A stretch of 64,000 nucleotides of DNA. It comes from Fictibacillus macauensis ZFHKF-1 (GTDB lineage Bacteria; Bacillota; Bacilli; Bacillales; Fictibacillaceae). Each line of letters starts with the position of its first letter. Position 1 is the stretch's first letter. Shown one piece after another: positions 38,625 to 46,935 of this stretch. Both the position numbers and the translations under genes were made by a program. Below the pieces are notes generated by a model, which searched no databases, was not told the origin of the DNA, and worked only from the letters and a program-made list of their open reading frames with translations. Where the stretch lies: assembly GCF_000269865.1 (NCBI RefSeq), contig NZ_AKKV01000026.1, forward strand, positions 186,001 to 250,000. The letters are read 5' to 3'.

Positions 38625-38795
38625 TTTAAGTCCCCCCTTGTTTTTAAAACACATTTATAATAATACAATAAATCCCAATGAATGCACTACTTTTGTACTA
38701 TAATTACATGATAAACAAACTAAGCTATTAAGATTTATATAAAACTAAATTAACAATCAAGGTCTCTACCTAATAAGAGAAACAAAACAAAAAAA

Positions 38796-38817
38796 GGAGC
38801 TGACTTAATCAGCATCC
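38796..38817 (-). terminator. Terminator of the 84-aa gene
   Basis: GGATGCTGA and TCAGCTCC pair around TTAAG, followed by seven T residues on the minus strand. Confidence 0.8.
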
Positions 38818-38827
38818 TCTGTTCTCC

Positions 38828-39082
38828 TTACAATAATCCACTGTTACTTAAGTAAATTCTAGTAAGGTAGCCTGACAATAGCATGTAATAGCCCTCATCA
38901 TCATGAAAAGGCTTTTTAGCAACCTTGTCCTCTGTTAGATATTCATTAACTAAAAGGAACTCTCTTGCTTTGCTAGTCCATAACTCATACATTTCATGTT
39001 TAGCTTTTCCATTTTCAAAAGTAAAACTTTCCCCTAACTTGAGCATCTCATCTAGCCAAGTGTCCATCTCAATATTTTTCAT
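38828..39082 (-). CDS. Hypothetical 84-aa island protein
   Basis: Not recognised. ATG 39,082 follows AAGGTGGTG and a terminator lies just beyond the stop, so it looks like a real single-gene unit. Acidic and aromatic (MDTWLDEMLKLGESFTFE, WTSKAREFLLVNEYL, YYMLLSGYLTRIYL), with no known motif and no signal. It lies directly downstream of the integrase gene; an accessory such as an excisionase is conceivable, though it lacks an evident HTH and is not basic. Confidence 0.55.
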   Translation of the reverse strand: MKNIEMDTWLDEMLKLGESFTFENGKAKHEMYELWTSKAREFLLVNEYLTEDKVAKKPFHDDEGYYMLLSGYLTRIYLSNSGLL

Positions 39083-39154
39083 CTATCTTCACCACCTTGT
39101 ACATCCAATATACTACTAATTTTTGGATTTAAAAATACAGAAACATACAAAAAG

Positions 39155-39177
39155 CCCCCTACTAAAACAGCAGGAGG
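39155..39177 (-). terminator. Terminator of the integrase gene
   Basis: CCTCCTGCT pairs with AGTAGGGGG around GTTTT, with GGCTTTTTG following on the minus strand. Confidence 0.75.
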
Positions 39178-39184
39178 TAAGGTA

Positions 39185-40201
39185 TTATAAGTACTCCCTG
39201 AGGTTATCAGCAACTTCCTCAACATCTAAGTCTAAATACTGAGTTGTGACAGCTAGGTTAGAGTGTCCTAGGGCTTTAGAGATTAATGCAAGGTTTGCCC
39301 CTTTTTCTAATAAAGTCTTTGCATAGCCCCTTCTAAGGGCATGAGGATTAATGTTATTTAACCCATACTTTTTAGCATATTTATTTAACTGCTTTGAAAT
39401 GGCATTGTTTGTGGACTTTGTATTAAGAGAAGTTCCTTTGTAGCCTATGAACATGTATGAATTTTTCTGTCCATAATATGCTCTTATTTTATTGTTCTGG
39501 TTAATTAGAACCTTTAGCAAATGTAGTAATTCATCATCAAGAGGCAACTTTAAAATTTTATGGTTTTTTAAAATTGTTCCCTCCATACAGAGTACCTTAT
39601 TGTCAAAATCAACATGCCTTTCTTGCAGTTGTCCTAATGTATTAATCCTAACACCTGTTCTATACAGAGTAAGCACTGCTACAGCATCCCTTAATCCAAT
39701 AAAGGTATTTAAGTCTAACAAAGATAGAAGAACCATGACATCATCTTTCTTAGCACCTTTTTTAACCTGCTTATCAACTTTAATATTAATACCATGCCAA
39801 AACTTTGAGCTAAACCACCCATTATTAAAACATTTACCCAGAATAGCTTTTAAACATTTGAGCCTTGTGAGCTTAGTCTGATTAGATACTGCCATTGAAT
39901 TGAGCCACAAATAAATACTATCTGTTGTAATATTCTCAAGGTATTCAACATTTGTAGCTTTCCTAAACTGTTCCATGTAGGTTACATAGTCCCTCATAGT
40001 TCTCTCTCTGTAACCACTCACTGTCATTTGCTGAATTATTATTTGCATAACACTGTCTAAGTCTCTGCCAACTTTCACACTTGCTGTAACTGATGTAGAT
40101 GCCTTTGTAGCAGATAATTTTTTCTGTATACCTGAAATATTTTCTTTTTGAAACAGATTAATGTCTGCATCTACATTAAAAATACCTTTTTTCTTTGTCA
40201 T
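39185..40201 (-). CDS. int: Tyrosine integrase of the island
   Basis: A 338-aa site-specific recombinase. An N-terminal arm-binding region is followed by a SAM-like core-binding domain (SGYRERTMRDYVTYMEQF, about 62-79, to residue 140) and a catalytic domain with Arg185 in YRTGVRINTL, Lys212, His287 and Arg290 in PHALRRGYA, His313 in LGHSNLAV, and nucleophile Tyr322 in TTQYLDL. It lies 150 bp from attR, as usual for integrases of elements in tRNA genes. It contains no CpG, so every arginine is AGA or AGG. It probably catalyses integration into the tRNA-Arg gene. Confidence 0.92.
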   Translation of the reverse strand: MTKKKGIFNVDADINLFQKENISGIQKKLSATKASTSVTASVKVGRDLDSVMQIIIQQMTVSGYRERTMRDYVTYMEQFRKATNVEYLENITTDSIYLWLNSMAVSNQTKLTRLKCLKAILGKCFNNGWFSSKFWHGINIKVDKQVKKGAKKDDVMVLLSLLDLNTFIGLRDAVAVLTLYRTGVRINTLGQLQERHVDFDNKVLCMEGTILKNHKILKLPLDDELLHLLKVLINQNNKIRAYYGQKNSYMFIGYKGTSLNTKSTNNAISKQLNKYAKKYGLNNINPHALRRGYAKTLLEKGANLALISKALGHSNLAVTTQYLDLDVEEVADNLREYL

Positions 40202-40274
40202 ACTGTCTCCCCCATTTATAAAGCATAGTTAGAGGCAACAGAACTTTTACTGAAATATATATAGGCATAAAAAA

Positions 40275-40314
40275 GAGGATACTCCCACAGTGTTCTAATC
40301 TGTGTTAGCATCCC
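40275..40314 (-). terminator. Terminator of the functional tRNA-Arg (island-derived copy)
   Basis: GAGGAT-CT-CACAG pairs with CTGTG-AG-ATCC, and CTTTTTTATG follows on the minus strand. It is a diverged copy of the host terminator at 29,321, supplied by the island so the restored tRNA keeps a terminator. Confidence 0.75.
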
Positions 40315-40350
40315 TTATCTGTCCAAAACCCTGTCATTTCAAGGGTTAAC

Positions 40351-40436
40351 ATGTAAGTAAATGGCGTCCCAGGAGGGATTCGAACCCCCGACCGTACGCT
40401 TAGAAGGCGTATGCTCTATCCTGCTGAGCTACTGGG
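40351..40436. repeat. attR: 86-bp direct repeat
   Basis: Identical to 29,396-29,481. Contains all but the first two bases of the intact tRNA-Arg gene. Confidence 0.95.
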
Positions 40437-40438
40437 AC
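40362..40438 (-). tRNA. tRNA-Arg (anticodon UCU), intact
   Basis: Full cloverleaf with acceptor 5' GTCCCAG pairing perfectly with 3' CTGGGAC, D arm starting TAGCTCAGC, anticodon loop CTTCTAA, T loop TTCGAAT, discriminator G and encoded CCA. It reads AGA and AGG codons. It is the integration target of the island; the 5' end is host sequence and the 3' part comes from the island's attachment site. Confidence 0.96.
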
Positions 40439-40618
40439 TTAGTATGTATTTTAGAGCCCTTTCCGCCTAGTAATGCAAATCTTGCGATGACAGAGCGCTG
40501 CGGGCACACAGGTTCGTTTTCCTCTGTAGGAAAACTATATACGTTCAGTTCAAGTTTTGACTTTCTGGAAGTAAAAGTCTTGCGCCTTTGTTTCCATTGC
40601 AACGTGAGAACTAGCAAA

Positions 40619-40692
40619 TGGAGCGGGTGATGAGAATCGAACTCACGACCAGAGCTTGGAAGGCTCTTGTTTTACCACTAAACTACACCCGC
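40619..40692 (-). tRNA. tRNA-Gly (anticodon UCC)
   Basis: Acceptor 5' GCGGGTG pairs with 3' CACCCGC. The anticodon loop is CTTCCAA, the T loop TTCGATT, and CCA is encoded. It lies 180 bp upstream of tRNA-Arg on the same strand, and the two may be co-transcribed. Confidence 0.96.
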
Positions 40693-40811
40693 ACATTAAG
40701 ATGAATGTCACTAACATCAGCGACATAACTAAATATACTATAGGATGATAAAGATGTCAACAGTTTTGGGGAGAAAACTTCTCCCCATGTTTAATTTTTC
40801 GTAATACTATG

Positions 40812-41339
40812 TTACACATTCGCTTTACGAGGAAATTGTCGTTGCAGATCGGTTACTTCTTCACCTGTTTCTAATGTTAAATAGTGAACCGTAATGTATT
40901 GGTCATCAATGTCACATAGTACATACGTTTTTTCAGTCCGCTCTCTCGGCAAGCGAAGACTTCCTGGGTTAATATAAATCGTTCCATTCGTTTCAAAGCA
41001 ATGAGCGACATGTGAATGACCGAAACAAGCAACTTCTGCTCCTGTTTCTTCCGTACGATATGTAAGAGAGACAAGGGATTCTTTTACGTTTAAGAGATGA
41101 CCGTGTGTAATGTAAAAACACGCATCACCGATGAGTTCAATTGCTTCGGTTGGTAAATCTGGCGCCGCGTAGTCCATATTTCCTTTGACGACAACAAAGC
41201 CTGCCATTTCCTTCGCATCAGCGGTTAGTTCACAATCTCCACAGTGAATCATGCGCTCCACTTCATGCTGATGACGCTCTTTCACTTGCTGTAGCTCTTC
41301 TCTATACCCATGACTATCACTGACGATTAGAACTTTCAC
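40812..41339 (-). CDS. ysnB: YfcE/MJ0936-family metallophosphoesterase
   Basis: A 175-aa calcineurin-like phosphodiesterase. Metal-binding motifs are VLIVSDSHGYREEL near residue 4, MIHCGDCELTADA near 31, VVVKGNMDY near 50, YITHGHLLNV near 77, and CFGHSHVAHCF near 106. The physiological substrate is unknown; relatives hydrolyse phosphodiesters in vitro. It is 14 bp downstream of ysnA in the operon rph-ysnA-ysnB. Confidence 0.9.
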   Translation of the reverse strand: MKVLIVSDSHGYREELQQVKERHQHEVERMIHCGDCELTADAKEMAGFVVVKGNMDYAAPDLPTEAIELIGDACFYITHGHLLNVKESLVSLTYRTEETGAEVACFGHSHVAHCFETNGTIYINPGSLRLPRERTEKTYVLCDIDDQYITVHYLTLETGEEVTDLQRQFPRKANV

Positions 41340-41353
41340 TCCACGTTCCCCTC

Positions 41354-41944
41354 CTAAAATAGTGCACGTACTTGACGTTCCAATTGATTTAATGCGTCTC
41401 TTCGATGGCTAATGGCATTCTTTTCATCTTTGGATAATTCGGCCATTGATGTTGTATCATTAATCATAAAAATCGGATCATATCCGAAGCCGTTATTTCC
41501 TTTGCGTTCATAGCCAATGTGCCCGTTACAATAGCCTTCCACAATGATTGTTTCTTTGCCCGGGCGCGCGACAGCTAGCGCGCACACAAAACGGGCCTTG
41601 CGGTGACCGTCAGCGACGCCACGCATTTTTTCAAGCACTTTATCAATATTTTTTTCATCACTCTTATCCATACCCGCATAGCGTGCTGAAAAAACACCAG
41701 GCTCGCCATGAAGCGCCTCGATTTCAAGTCCTGAATCATCAGCAATGACGGGCACATTATAGGCCTTCGCAATTGCTTCTGCTTTTAATTTTGCATTTTC
41801 TTCAAACGTAATGCCGGTTTCTTCTACATCAGGTGCTTGCTCAAGATCTAATAATGATAAGGTTTCAATACCAAGAGAAGCAAACATCGTTTGAAACTCT
41901 TTTGCTTTGCCGGCATTTTTCGTTGCTACAATTAACTGTTTCAT
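41354..41944 (-). CDS. ysnA: dITP/XTP pyrophosphatase (RdgB/HAM1 family)
   Basis: House-cleaning enzyme that hydrolyses deaminated purine nucleotides. The 196-aa protein shows [17 protein letters not shown] at the N-terminus (substrate phosphate binding), [17 protein letters not shown] near 47, [26 protein letters not shown] near 66, and [12 protein letters not shown] near 147. Its start overlaps the rph stop by 4 bp, the conserved rph-rdgB arrangement of Bacillus. Confidence 0.96.
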   Translation of the reverse strand: MKQLIVATKNAGKAKEFQTMFASLGIETLSLLDLEQAPDVEETGITFEENAKLKAEAIAKAYNVPVIADDSGLEIEALHGEPGVFSARYAGMDKSDEKNIDKVLEKMRGVADGHRKARFVCALAVARPGKETIIVEGYCNGHIGYERKGNNGFGYDPIFMINDTTSMAELSKDEKNAISHRRDALNQLERQVRALF

Positions 41945-42684
41945 GATAGGTTGTCCTCCTTCATAAGGTTCCCAATAATCTCTTGTTGATATGCCATTAA
42001 TTGTCGTGTTCCATCATTTCCTAGCGCTACTAAACGCTCTAGTTCACGATACGAAAAAGGTGATTCTTCACCTGTTCCTTGTAATTCAACAAATTCTCCA
42101 CTGCCGGTCATGATAATGTTCATATCGACGGCTGCAGTTGAATCTTCTTCATAATCTAAATCAAGCAACACGTCGCGCTCTTTATTCATGCCCACTGAAA
42201 TAGCACTTAAGTAATCTGTTGCTGGCATTTTTTTAAGTTTGCCTTGCTCTAACAGTTTTCCAAAAGCTAAGACCATTGCTACGTACGCGCCTGTAATGGA
42301 AGCTGTTCGCGTCCCGCCGTCTGCTTGAATGACATCGCAATCGATCCATACTGTGCGCTCACCAAGCACCTCTAAATCAACAACCGCACGTAATGCACGA
42401 CCAATCAGCCGTTGAATTTCCATCGTTCGTCCCGTTACTTTGCCTTTACTTGATTCTCGAATTGTTCGTTGCTGTGTGGCGCGGGGTAACATGGCATACT
42501 CGGCCGCAATCCAACCTTTGCCTTGATTTCGTAGAAAAGGGGGCACACGCTCTTCGATACTTGCTGAGCAAATAACCTTCGTATCACCCACGGTAATTAA
42601 TACAGAACCTTCTGGGTGTTTTAAATAATGAGGCTCTATTTGGATGTGTCGCATCTCATTCCAAGCTCGTTCATCTTTTCTCAT
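41941..42684 (-). CDS. rph: Ribonuclease PH
   Basis: Phosphorolytic 3'-exoribonuclease that trims tRNA 3' ends. 247 aa. Motifs are [42 protein letters not shown] near 74, [20 protein letters not shown] near 88, [21 protein letters not shown] near 114, and [21 protein letters not shown] near 180 (metal aspartates). It lies between gerM and ysnA as in B. subtilis. Confidence 0.97.
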   Translation of the reverse strand: MRKDERAWNEMRHIQIEPHYLKHPEGSVLITVGDTKVICSASIEERVPPFLRNQGKGWIAAEYAMLPRATQQRTIRESSKGKVTGRTMEIQRLIGRALRAVVDLEVLGERTVWIDCDVIQADGGTRTASITGAYVAMVLAFGKLLEQGKLKKMPATDYLSAISVGMNKERDVLLDLDYEEDSTAAVDMNIIMTGSGEFVELQGTGEESPFSYRELERLVALGNDGTRQLMAYQQEIIGNLMKEDNLS

Positions 42685-42728
42685 TGCAAGTCTCCTGCCT
42701 TCTTTTCAAACATCGTTTTCCATAAAAA

Positions 42729-42755
42729 AAGAGAGGGGTAATGGGTCCCCTCTTC
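42729..42755 (-). terminator. Terminator of gerM
   Basis: GAAGAGGGG pairs with CCCCTCTC around an 8-nt loop, with TTTTTTTATG following on the minus strand. Confidence 0.85.
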
Positions 42756-42778
42756 ATCGTACCATAGTATGCTTGTTA

Positions 42779-43840
42779 TTAAAATTCACCTGTTTCGACA
42801 ATTTCTGTTCGCGACACTGGTGCAGTTAATGATTTACCTGCTTGATTCTTTAAAGAAGCTTTGCCATCCACTTGGATTGCTACTTTTTTAACTCCTTCAA
42901 TTTCTGTTAAAGAAAGTACGAGTGGCTTTAATACTTCATCATCAATCATATTTGCGGCTTTATTTCCTAAAATGGCTTTATTGAAGTTCAACGTTACGAC
43001 GCCATCTTTTACAACGGGTTTATTCATAAGCTTCACGTCATTGCGTACATCGCTAAGTAAATGGCTTTCACTTGTTGGTCCTTCAATGAGCTCTTGAACG
43101 GCAGCAGCGACCGCATCCTGATTCTCATTGACGGCTATACGTCGCGTAACCGGGACATAGTACGTAGTATTGCTGCTATTTTGCGCTACAAAATATAAAG
43201 TAGCTGTATTGCTGTGCGCCATGTTGGTCACAGCGCCATTTTCAATATTAATGCCATCGCTTCGTGAGACACCTTCCCCAATTGGCGTATGCTGCAGTGG
43301 CATATCCTTTTGATCGTGACCTTCAATTTGAATTTTGACTGTTTTGATTGCTTCAAATTGTGTTAGGGTAAACGTAATCGCTTGTAATAGCTTGCGTTCA
43401 TCTTGTGCGCGGTATTCTTTAAATTCTTTCGAAAAATTCGCTACCGCTGTTCCATCTTTTTCAACAGTCACATCTAATACGCGCGTATCAGTCGGCAATA
43501 CGGCTTGAAAGCCATTTGGTAGCATTTGCGTGACAGGACCATCTTTTACTAAATATTGTAGCACTTGCTTCGCAGCCATTCCTGACTTTGGCAATGGTAG
43601 CATTTGCGGTACGACGAGCCCGTTGCTATCAAATAAATAGAGCTGACGTTTGACTTTATTTTTTTCACTAGCAGCTGTTGCCTTTGATTTCGGTTGTGTT
43701 TCTTTTTTATGTGAAAGCGCTGGTGGTGGATCAATCTGTTTACTTGCCTCCTCTTTTCCAAAGCCTAGCCCGCATCCTGATAACAATAAAGAAGCGGAAA
43801 CAGCAAGAATTGGCCCGCCAATCTTTAACGATTTGCGCAT
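42779..43840 (-). CDS. gerM: Spore germination/sporulation lipoprotein GerM
   Basis: A 353-aa lipoprotein: signal peptide with lipobox LLLSGC, where Cys23 would be lipidated, then a basic low-complexity linker and two GerMN domains. The first runs from about residue 65 (KRQLYLFDSNGLVVPQML) and the second from about 205 (NTATLYFVAQNSSNTTYYVPVTRRI). In B. subtilis GerM is needed for sporulation and germination and helps localise the engulfment complex across the forespore membranes. It follows racE and precedes rph as in that genome. Confidence 0.95.
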   Translation of the reverse strand: MRKSLKIGGPILAVSASLLLSGCGLGFGKEEASKQIDPPPALSHKKETQPKSKATAASEKNKVKRQLYLFDSNGLVVPQMLPLPKSGMAAKQVLQYLVKDGPVTQMLPNGFQAVLPTDTRVLDVTVEKDGTAVANFSKEFKEYRAQDERKLLQAITFTLTQFEAIKTVKIQIEGHDQKDMPLQHTPIGEGVSRSDGINIENGAVTNMAHSNTATLYFVAQNSSNTTYYVPVTRRIAVNENQDAVAAAVQELIEGPTSESHLLSDVRNDVKLMNKPVVKDGVVTLNFNKAILGNKAANMIDDEVLKPLVLSLTEIEGVKKVAIQVDGKASLKNQAGKSLTAPVSRTEIVETGEF

Positions 43841-43913
43841 ACTTCTTCCCTCCCCGAATGGTTGTACTAGTATGTATACGAGCTATTAGGCGTTTTAGAC
43901 CAGTTGCATTAAA

Positions 43914-43954
43914 AAAAGAGCATTCTCATTCACACGGAATGAAAACACTCTTTT
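43914..43954 (-). terminator. Terminator of racE
   Basis: AAAAGAGTGTTTTCATTCC pairs, with mismatches, with GAATGAGAATGCTCTTTT around GTGT; a T-run follows on the minus strand. Confidence 0.8.
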
Positions 43955-43963
43955 CGTTCGTTC

Positions 43964-44767
43964 CTATAACTCTCCTAATGAAATATGTTCCACATCTTCA
44001 ACAGGAACTTCCATCCATTGATTGGCAATTTCTTTAAAGTTTCCATTGCTTGCTGTGGAATAATAACGATGAAGAGGCATTCTCTCACCCGTATAAAGGA
44101 GTTCTGAATGATCGAGAATGACAGACACTTCACGTGCTGTTTCAGCACCTGAACAAATTAATTCCACACCCTCGCCCATTACTTCAGCAATTACAGAACG
44201 CAATAACGGATAATGCGTACAGCCTAAAATTAAGGTATCAATTGGCGTTTCCTTTAAAGGAGCTAGCGTCGTTTCGACGACTGCTCTTGTTGTTGCCCCT
44301 GTCCATTCTCCATTTTCAACAAGTGGGACGAAGGGAGGACAGGCAAGACTATGAACAGAAACATCTTGTTGAATTTCTTTTAGTGCTACTTCATACGCTT
44401 TGCTTTTTACCGTTCCAATCGTACCGATAATACCAATTTCTAAGTTATTCGTCACCTTCAAGGCACTGCGTGCTCCAGGATGAATGACACCAATAACCGG
44501 GATATCTAACGTTTGTTTCACTTCTTCTAAGATGGCAGCAGTTGCCGTGTTGCAGGCAATGACGAGCATTTTAATTCCTTTAGTCATTAGAAATTGAATC
44601 ATTTCCATCGTATAAGTTTTCACTTCTGCAAGTGGACGAGGCCCATACGGACAACGCGCCGTATCACCTACATAATAAATTTCTTCTTTCGGAAGTTGTC
44701 TCATCATTTCACGTGCGACCGTCAGCCCACCGACTCCAGAGTCGATTACGCCTATTGGTTTATTCAT
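43964..44767 (-). CDS. racE: Glutamate racemase
   Basis: Makes D-glutamate for peptidoglycan. The 267-aa cofactor-independent racemase has the two catalytic cysteines in [12 protein letters not shown] (near residue 73) and [12 protein letters not shown] (near 185), plus [17 protein letters not shown] and [14 protein letters not shown] near the N-terminus. The partner Asp is in IDSGVGG. It lies next to gerM, the B. subtilis racE-gerM-rph order. Confidence 0.97.
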   Translation of the reverse strand: MNKPIGVIDSGVGGLTVAREMMRQLPKEEIYYVGDTARCPYGPRPLAEVKTYTMEMIQFLMTKGIKMLVIACNTATAAILEEVKQTLDIPVIGVIHPGARSALKVTNNLEIGIIGTIGTVKSKAYEVALKEIQQDVSVHSLACPPFVPLVENGEWTGATTRAVVETTLAPLKETPIDTLILGCTHYPLLRSVIAEVMGEGVELICSGAETAREVSVILDHSELLYTGERMPLHRYYSTASNGNFKEIANQWMEVPVEDVEHISLGEL

Positions 44768-44904
44768 TATTCTTTCGCCTCTTCCTTTGTCTGTAGAGCG
44801 TGCTTGCGCGGATGGTTCGAAACTAAGAGGCTTCTGAAATCATCTTGCGCTAAAATACATACCAGCTTCTAAAATAAAGAAATAACACCCAATTTGTCAA
44901 TAGA

Positions 44905-44935
44905 AAAGGCTGACTTCACTTTGAAGTCAGCCTTT
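44905..44935 (-). terminator. Terminator of ptsGHI
   Basis: AAAGGCTGACTTC pairs perfectly with GAAGTCAGCCTTT around ACTTT; TTCTATTG follows on the minus strand. It lies just beyond the ptsI stop. Confidence 0.9.
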
Positions 44936-44939
44936 CTCA

Positions 44940-46652
44940 TTAGAAGTTTTGCTTCACAAATGCTACTACTTCTTCTGCTGTATCCATATTTAAAATAGTA
45001 TCCATGTGTTGAGCCACATGTGCTTTTGAAATTTTAGAAAGTTGTGTGCGCGCTGGCAAAATAGATGTTGCACTCATTGAAAACTCATCCAATCCAAGAC
45101 CGAGCAAAATTGGAATCGCAATAGGATCACCGGCCATTTCACCGCACATACCAACCCATTTTCCTTCTTTATGAGCGGCTTTAATAACCATAGAAACCAA
45201 GCGTAAAATCGATGGATTGTACGGTTGATACAAATACGATACGCGTTCGTTCATGCGATCGGCAGCCATCGTATACTGAATCAAGTCATTCGTTCCAATC
45301 GAGAAGAAATCCACTTCTTTCGCAAAGCGATCAGCGAGTACAGCTGTAGAAGGAATTTCTACCATGATACCAATTTCAATGCTGTCTGAAACGGTAATGT
45401 TTTCAGCTTCTAACTTCGCTTTTTCTTCTAACAATACTTGCTTCGCTGCTCGGAATTCCGGTAGCGTTGCAATCATTGGGAACATAATTTTCAAGTTGCC
45501 GTATGAGCTCGCACGGAGAAGCGCACGAAGTTGTGTACGGAACATTTCTTGTTGTTCAAGACAAAGACGAACCGCACGGAATCCTAAAAACGGGTTCATT
45601 TCTTTCGGTAAGTCAAGGTAAGGAAGCTCTTTGTCTCCACCGATGTCTAACGTACGGATGACGACCGGTTTTCCTTCCATTTTTTCCAGCACTTCTTTAT
45701 ACGCAGAGAATTGCTCTTCCTCTGTAGGGAGTTGATCGCGCCCCATATAAAGAAACTCTGTGCGGTAAAGACCAACGCCTTCTCCACCGTTTTCTAACAC
45801 ACCTTGAACGTCTTGAGGTGTTCCTATGTTTGCAGCTAGCTCTACATGTTGACCGTCAGCTGTCGTTGTCGGCTCGTTAACAAGTTTTGCCCATTCTGCT
45901 TTTTGTGCTTTATAATCCTCTTGCTTTTGACGGTACGTAGCTACTTCCTCTTCCGTTGGGTTCACAATGACTTCTCCGTCGATGCCATCAATAATAAGTG
46001 GTGTACCATTTTTGATTTTTGACGTGACAACTTTCGTTCCAACGATCGCTGGAATTTCCATTGAGCGTGACATAATCGCCGAGTGAGAGGTACGTCCACC
46101 AATGTCGGTCGCAAAGCCAAGAACATATTTACGGTTTAATTGGGCCGTATCCGATGGCGTTAAATCTTCTGAAATGATAATCACTTCTTCGGCAATCGTC
46201 GCTGGAGTTGTGAATACAACACCAAGAAGATGAGCAAGCACACGTTTTGAAACGTCACGAATGTCTGCTGCACGTTCTTTCATATACTCATTATCCATTT
46301 GCTCAAACATTGTAATGAACATAGATGACACATCGTCCATTGCTTTTTCTGCACTCGCTTGCTCGTTTTCAATTTTTGATTTTACTGCATCTACAAGCTC
46401 TGGATCTTCAAGTACAAGAAGATGGGCAGCAAAGATTGCTGCCTTATCTTCTCCTAATTGTTGCAATGCGTTGTCTTTAATCACTTGAAGTTCACCTTTT
46501 GCCTTTTCAATAGCTTTCATGAAACGTTCAATTTCTTGAGCGCTATCGCTAGACGTTGTGTTAACAATCGTTAACTCAGGGTTTTCAAGCACGAATGCTT
46601 TCGCAATTGCAATGCCTGCTGATGCAGCAATACCTGAAATTCTTTCAGACAT
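44940..46652 (-). CDS. ptsI: PTS enzyme I (phosphoenolpyruvate-protein phosphotransferase)
   Basis: First phosphate carrier of the sugar PTS; it takes phosphate from PEP to its active histidine and passes it to HPr. 570 aa. The phosphohistidine motif is [21 protein letters not shown] near residue 185. The C-terminal PEP-binding TIM barrel has [12 protein letters not shown] near 291, [14 protein letters not shown] near 331 and [17 protein letters not shown] near 446, with catalytic Cys in GMCGEMAGD near 500. Its ATG overlaps the ptsH stop (TAATG). Confidence 0.98.
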   Translation of the reverse strand: MSERISGIAASAGIAIAKAFVLENPELTIVNTTSSDSAQEIERFMKAIEKAKGELQVIKDNALQQLGEDKAAIFAAHLLVLEDPELVDAVKSKIENEQASAEKAMDDVSSMFITMFEQMDNEYMKERAADIRDVSKRVLAHLLGVVFTTPATIAEEVIIISEDLTPSDTAQLNRKYVLGFATDIGGRTSHSAIMSRSMEIPAIVGTKVVTSKIKNGTPLIIDGIDGEVIVNPTEEEVATYRQKQEDYKAQKAEWAKLVNEPTTTADGQHVELAANIGTPQDVQGVLENGGEGVGLYRTEFLYMGRDQLPTEEEQFSAYKEVLEKMEGKPVVIRTLDIGGDKELPYLDLPKEMNPFLGFRAVRLCLEQQEMFRTQLRALLRASSYGNLKIMFPMIATLPEFRAAKQVLLEEKAKLEAENITVSDSIEIGIMVEIPSTAVLADRFAKEVDFFSIGTNDLIQYTMAADRMNERVSYLYQPYNPSILRLVSMVIKAAHKEGKWVGMCGEMAGDPIAIPILLGLGLDEFSMSATSILPARTQLSKISKAHVAQHMDTILNMDTAEEVVAFVKQNF

Positions 46653-46918
46653 TACTCACCAAGTCCTTCCTTTTTCATAACATTATCGATCGCTGCGATT
46701 GCATCATCAGCGTCAGATCCTTCTGCTTTAATTGTAATTTCTGCTCCACTTTGGATTCCAAGGCTCATAACACCCATGATGGATTTTAAGTTTACGTTTT
46801 TACCGTTGAATGTAAGTGTAATATCTGAGCTAAATTGTCCTGCTTGGTTTACTAGTACTGTTGCTGGACGTGCGTGAATTCCAGAATCGCTTGTTACTTT
46901 AAATGTTTTTTCTGCCAT
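46652..46918 (-). CDS. ptsH: Phosphocarrier protein HPr
   Basis: Small 88-aa PTS carrier. The catalytic His15 is in [11 protein letters not shown] and the regulatory Ser46, the HPr kinase target of Gram-positives, is in [13 protein letters not shown]. Ser46 phosphorylation would make it the CcpA co-repressor. It lies between ptsG and ptsI. Confidence 0.98.
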   Translation of the reverse strand: MAEKTFKVTSDSGIHARPATVLVNQAGQFSSDITLTFNGKNVNLKSIMGVMSLGIQSGAEITIKAEGSDADDAIAAIDNVMKKEGLGE

Positions 46919-46935
46919 GATAATGACCCCTTTGC

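Larger units (their letters stand above)
29396..40436. mobile_element. Integrated CpG- and GATC-free island in tRNA-Arg(UCU)
   Basis: An 11-kb element bounded by 86-bp identical direct repeats that contain the tRNA-Arg sequence. It carries a tyrosine integrase beside the right repeat, a second short tyrosine recombinase, a winged-helix replication-like protein, an HTH protein, two HNH endonucleases, a Shedu-type nuclease and orphan genes. Its interior is A/T-richer than the host. By eye I count only two CpGs (36,207 and 37,549) and no GATC between 29,455 and 40,364. No conjugation, capsid or transposase gene is visible. It is best described as a plasmid-like integrative element carrying defence genes. 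Confidence 0.92.

Noticed and set aside
29482-40350. Island as a complete prophage or conjugative element
   Set aside because: No capsid, tail, terminase large subunit, relaxase or secretion ATPase is visible.
40768-40786. Hairpin GGGGAGAA/TTCTCCCC after ysnB as an intrinsic terminator
   Set aside because: It lacks a T-run on the minus strand, so I do not call it as a terminator.
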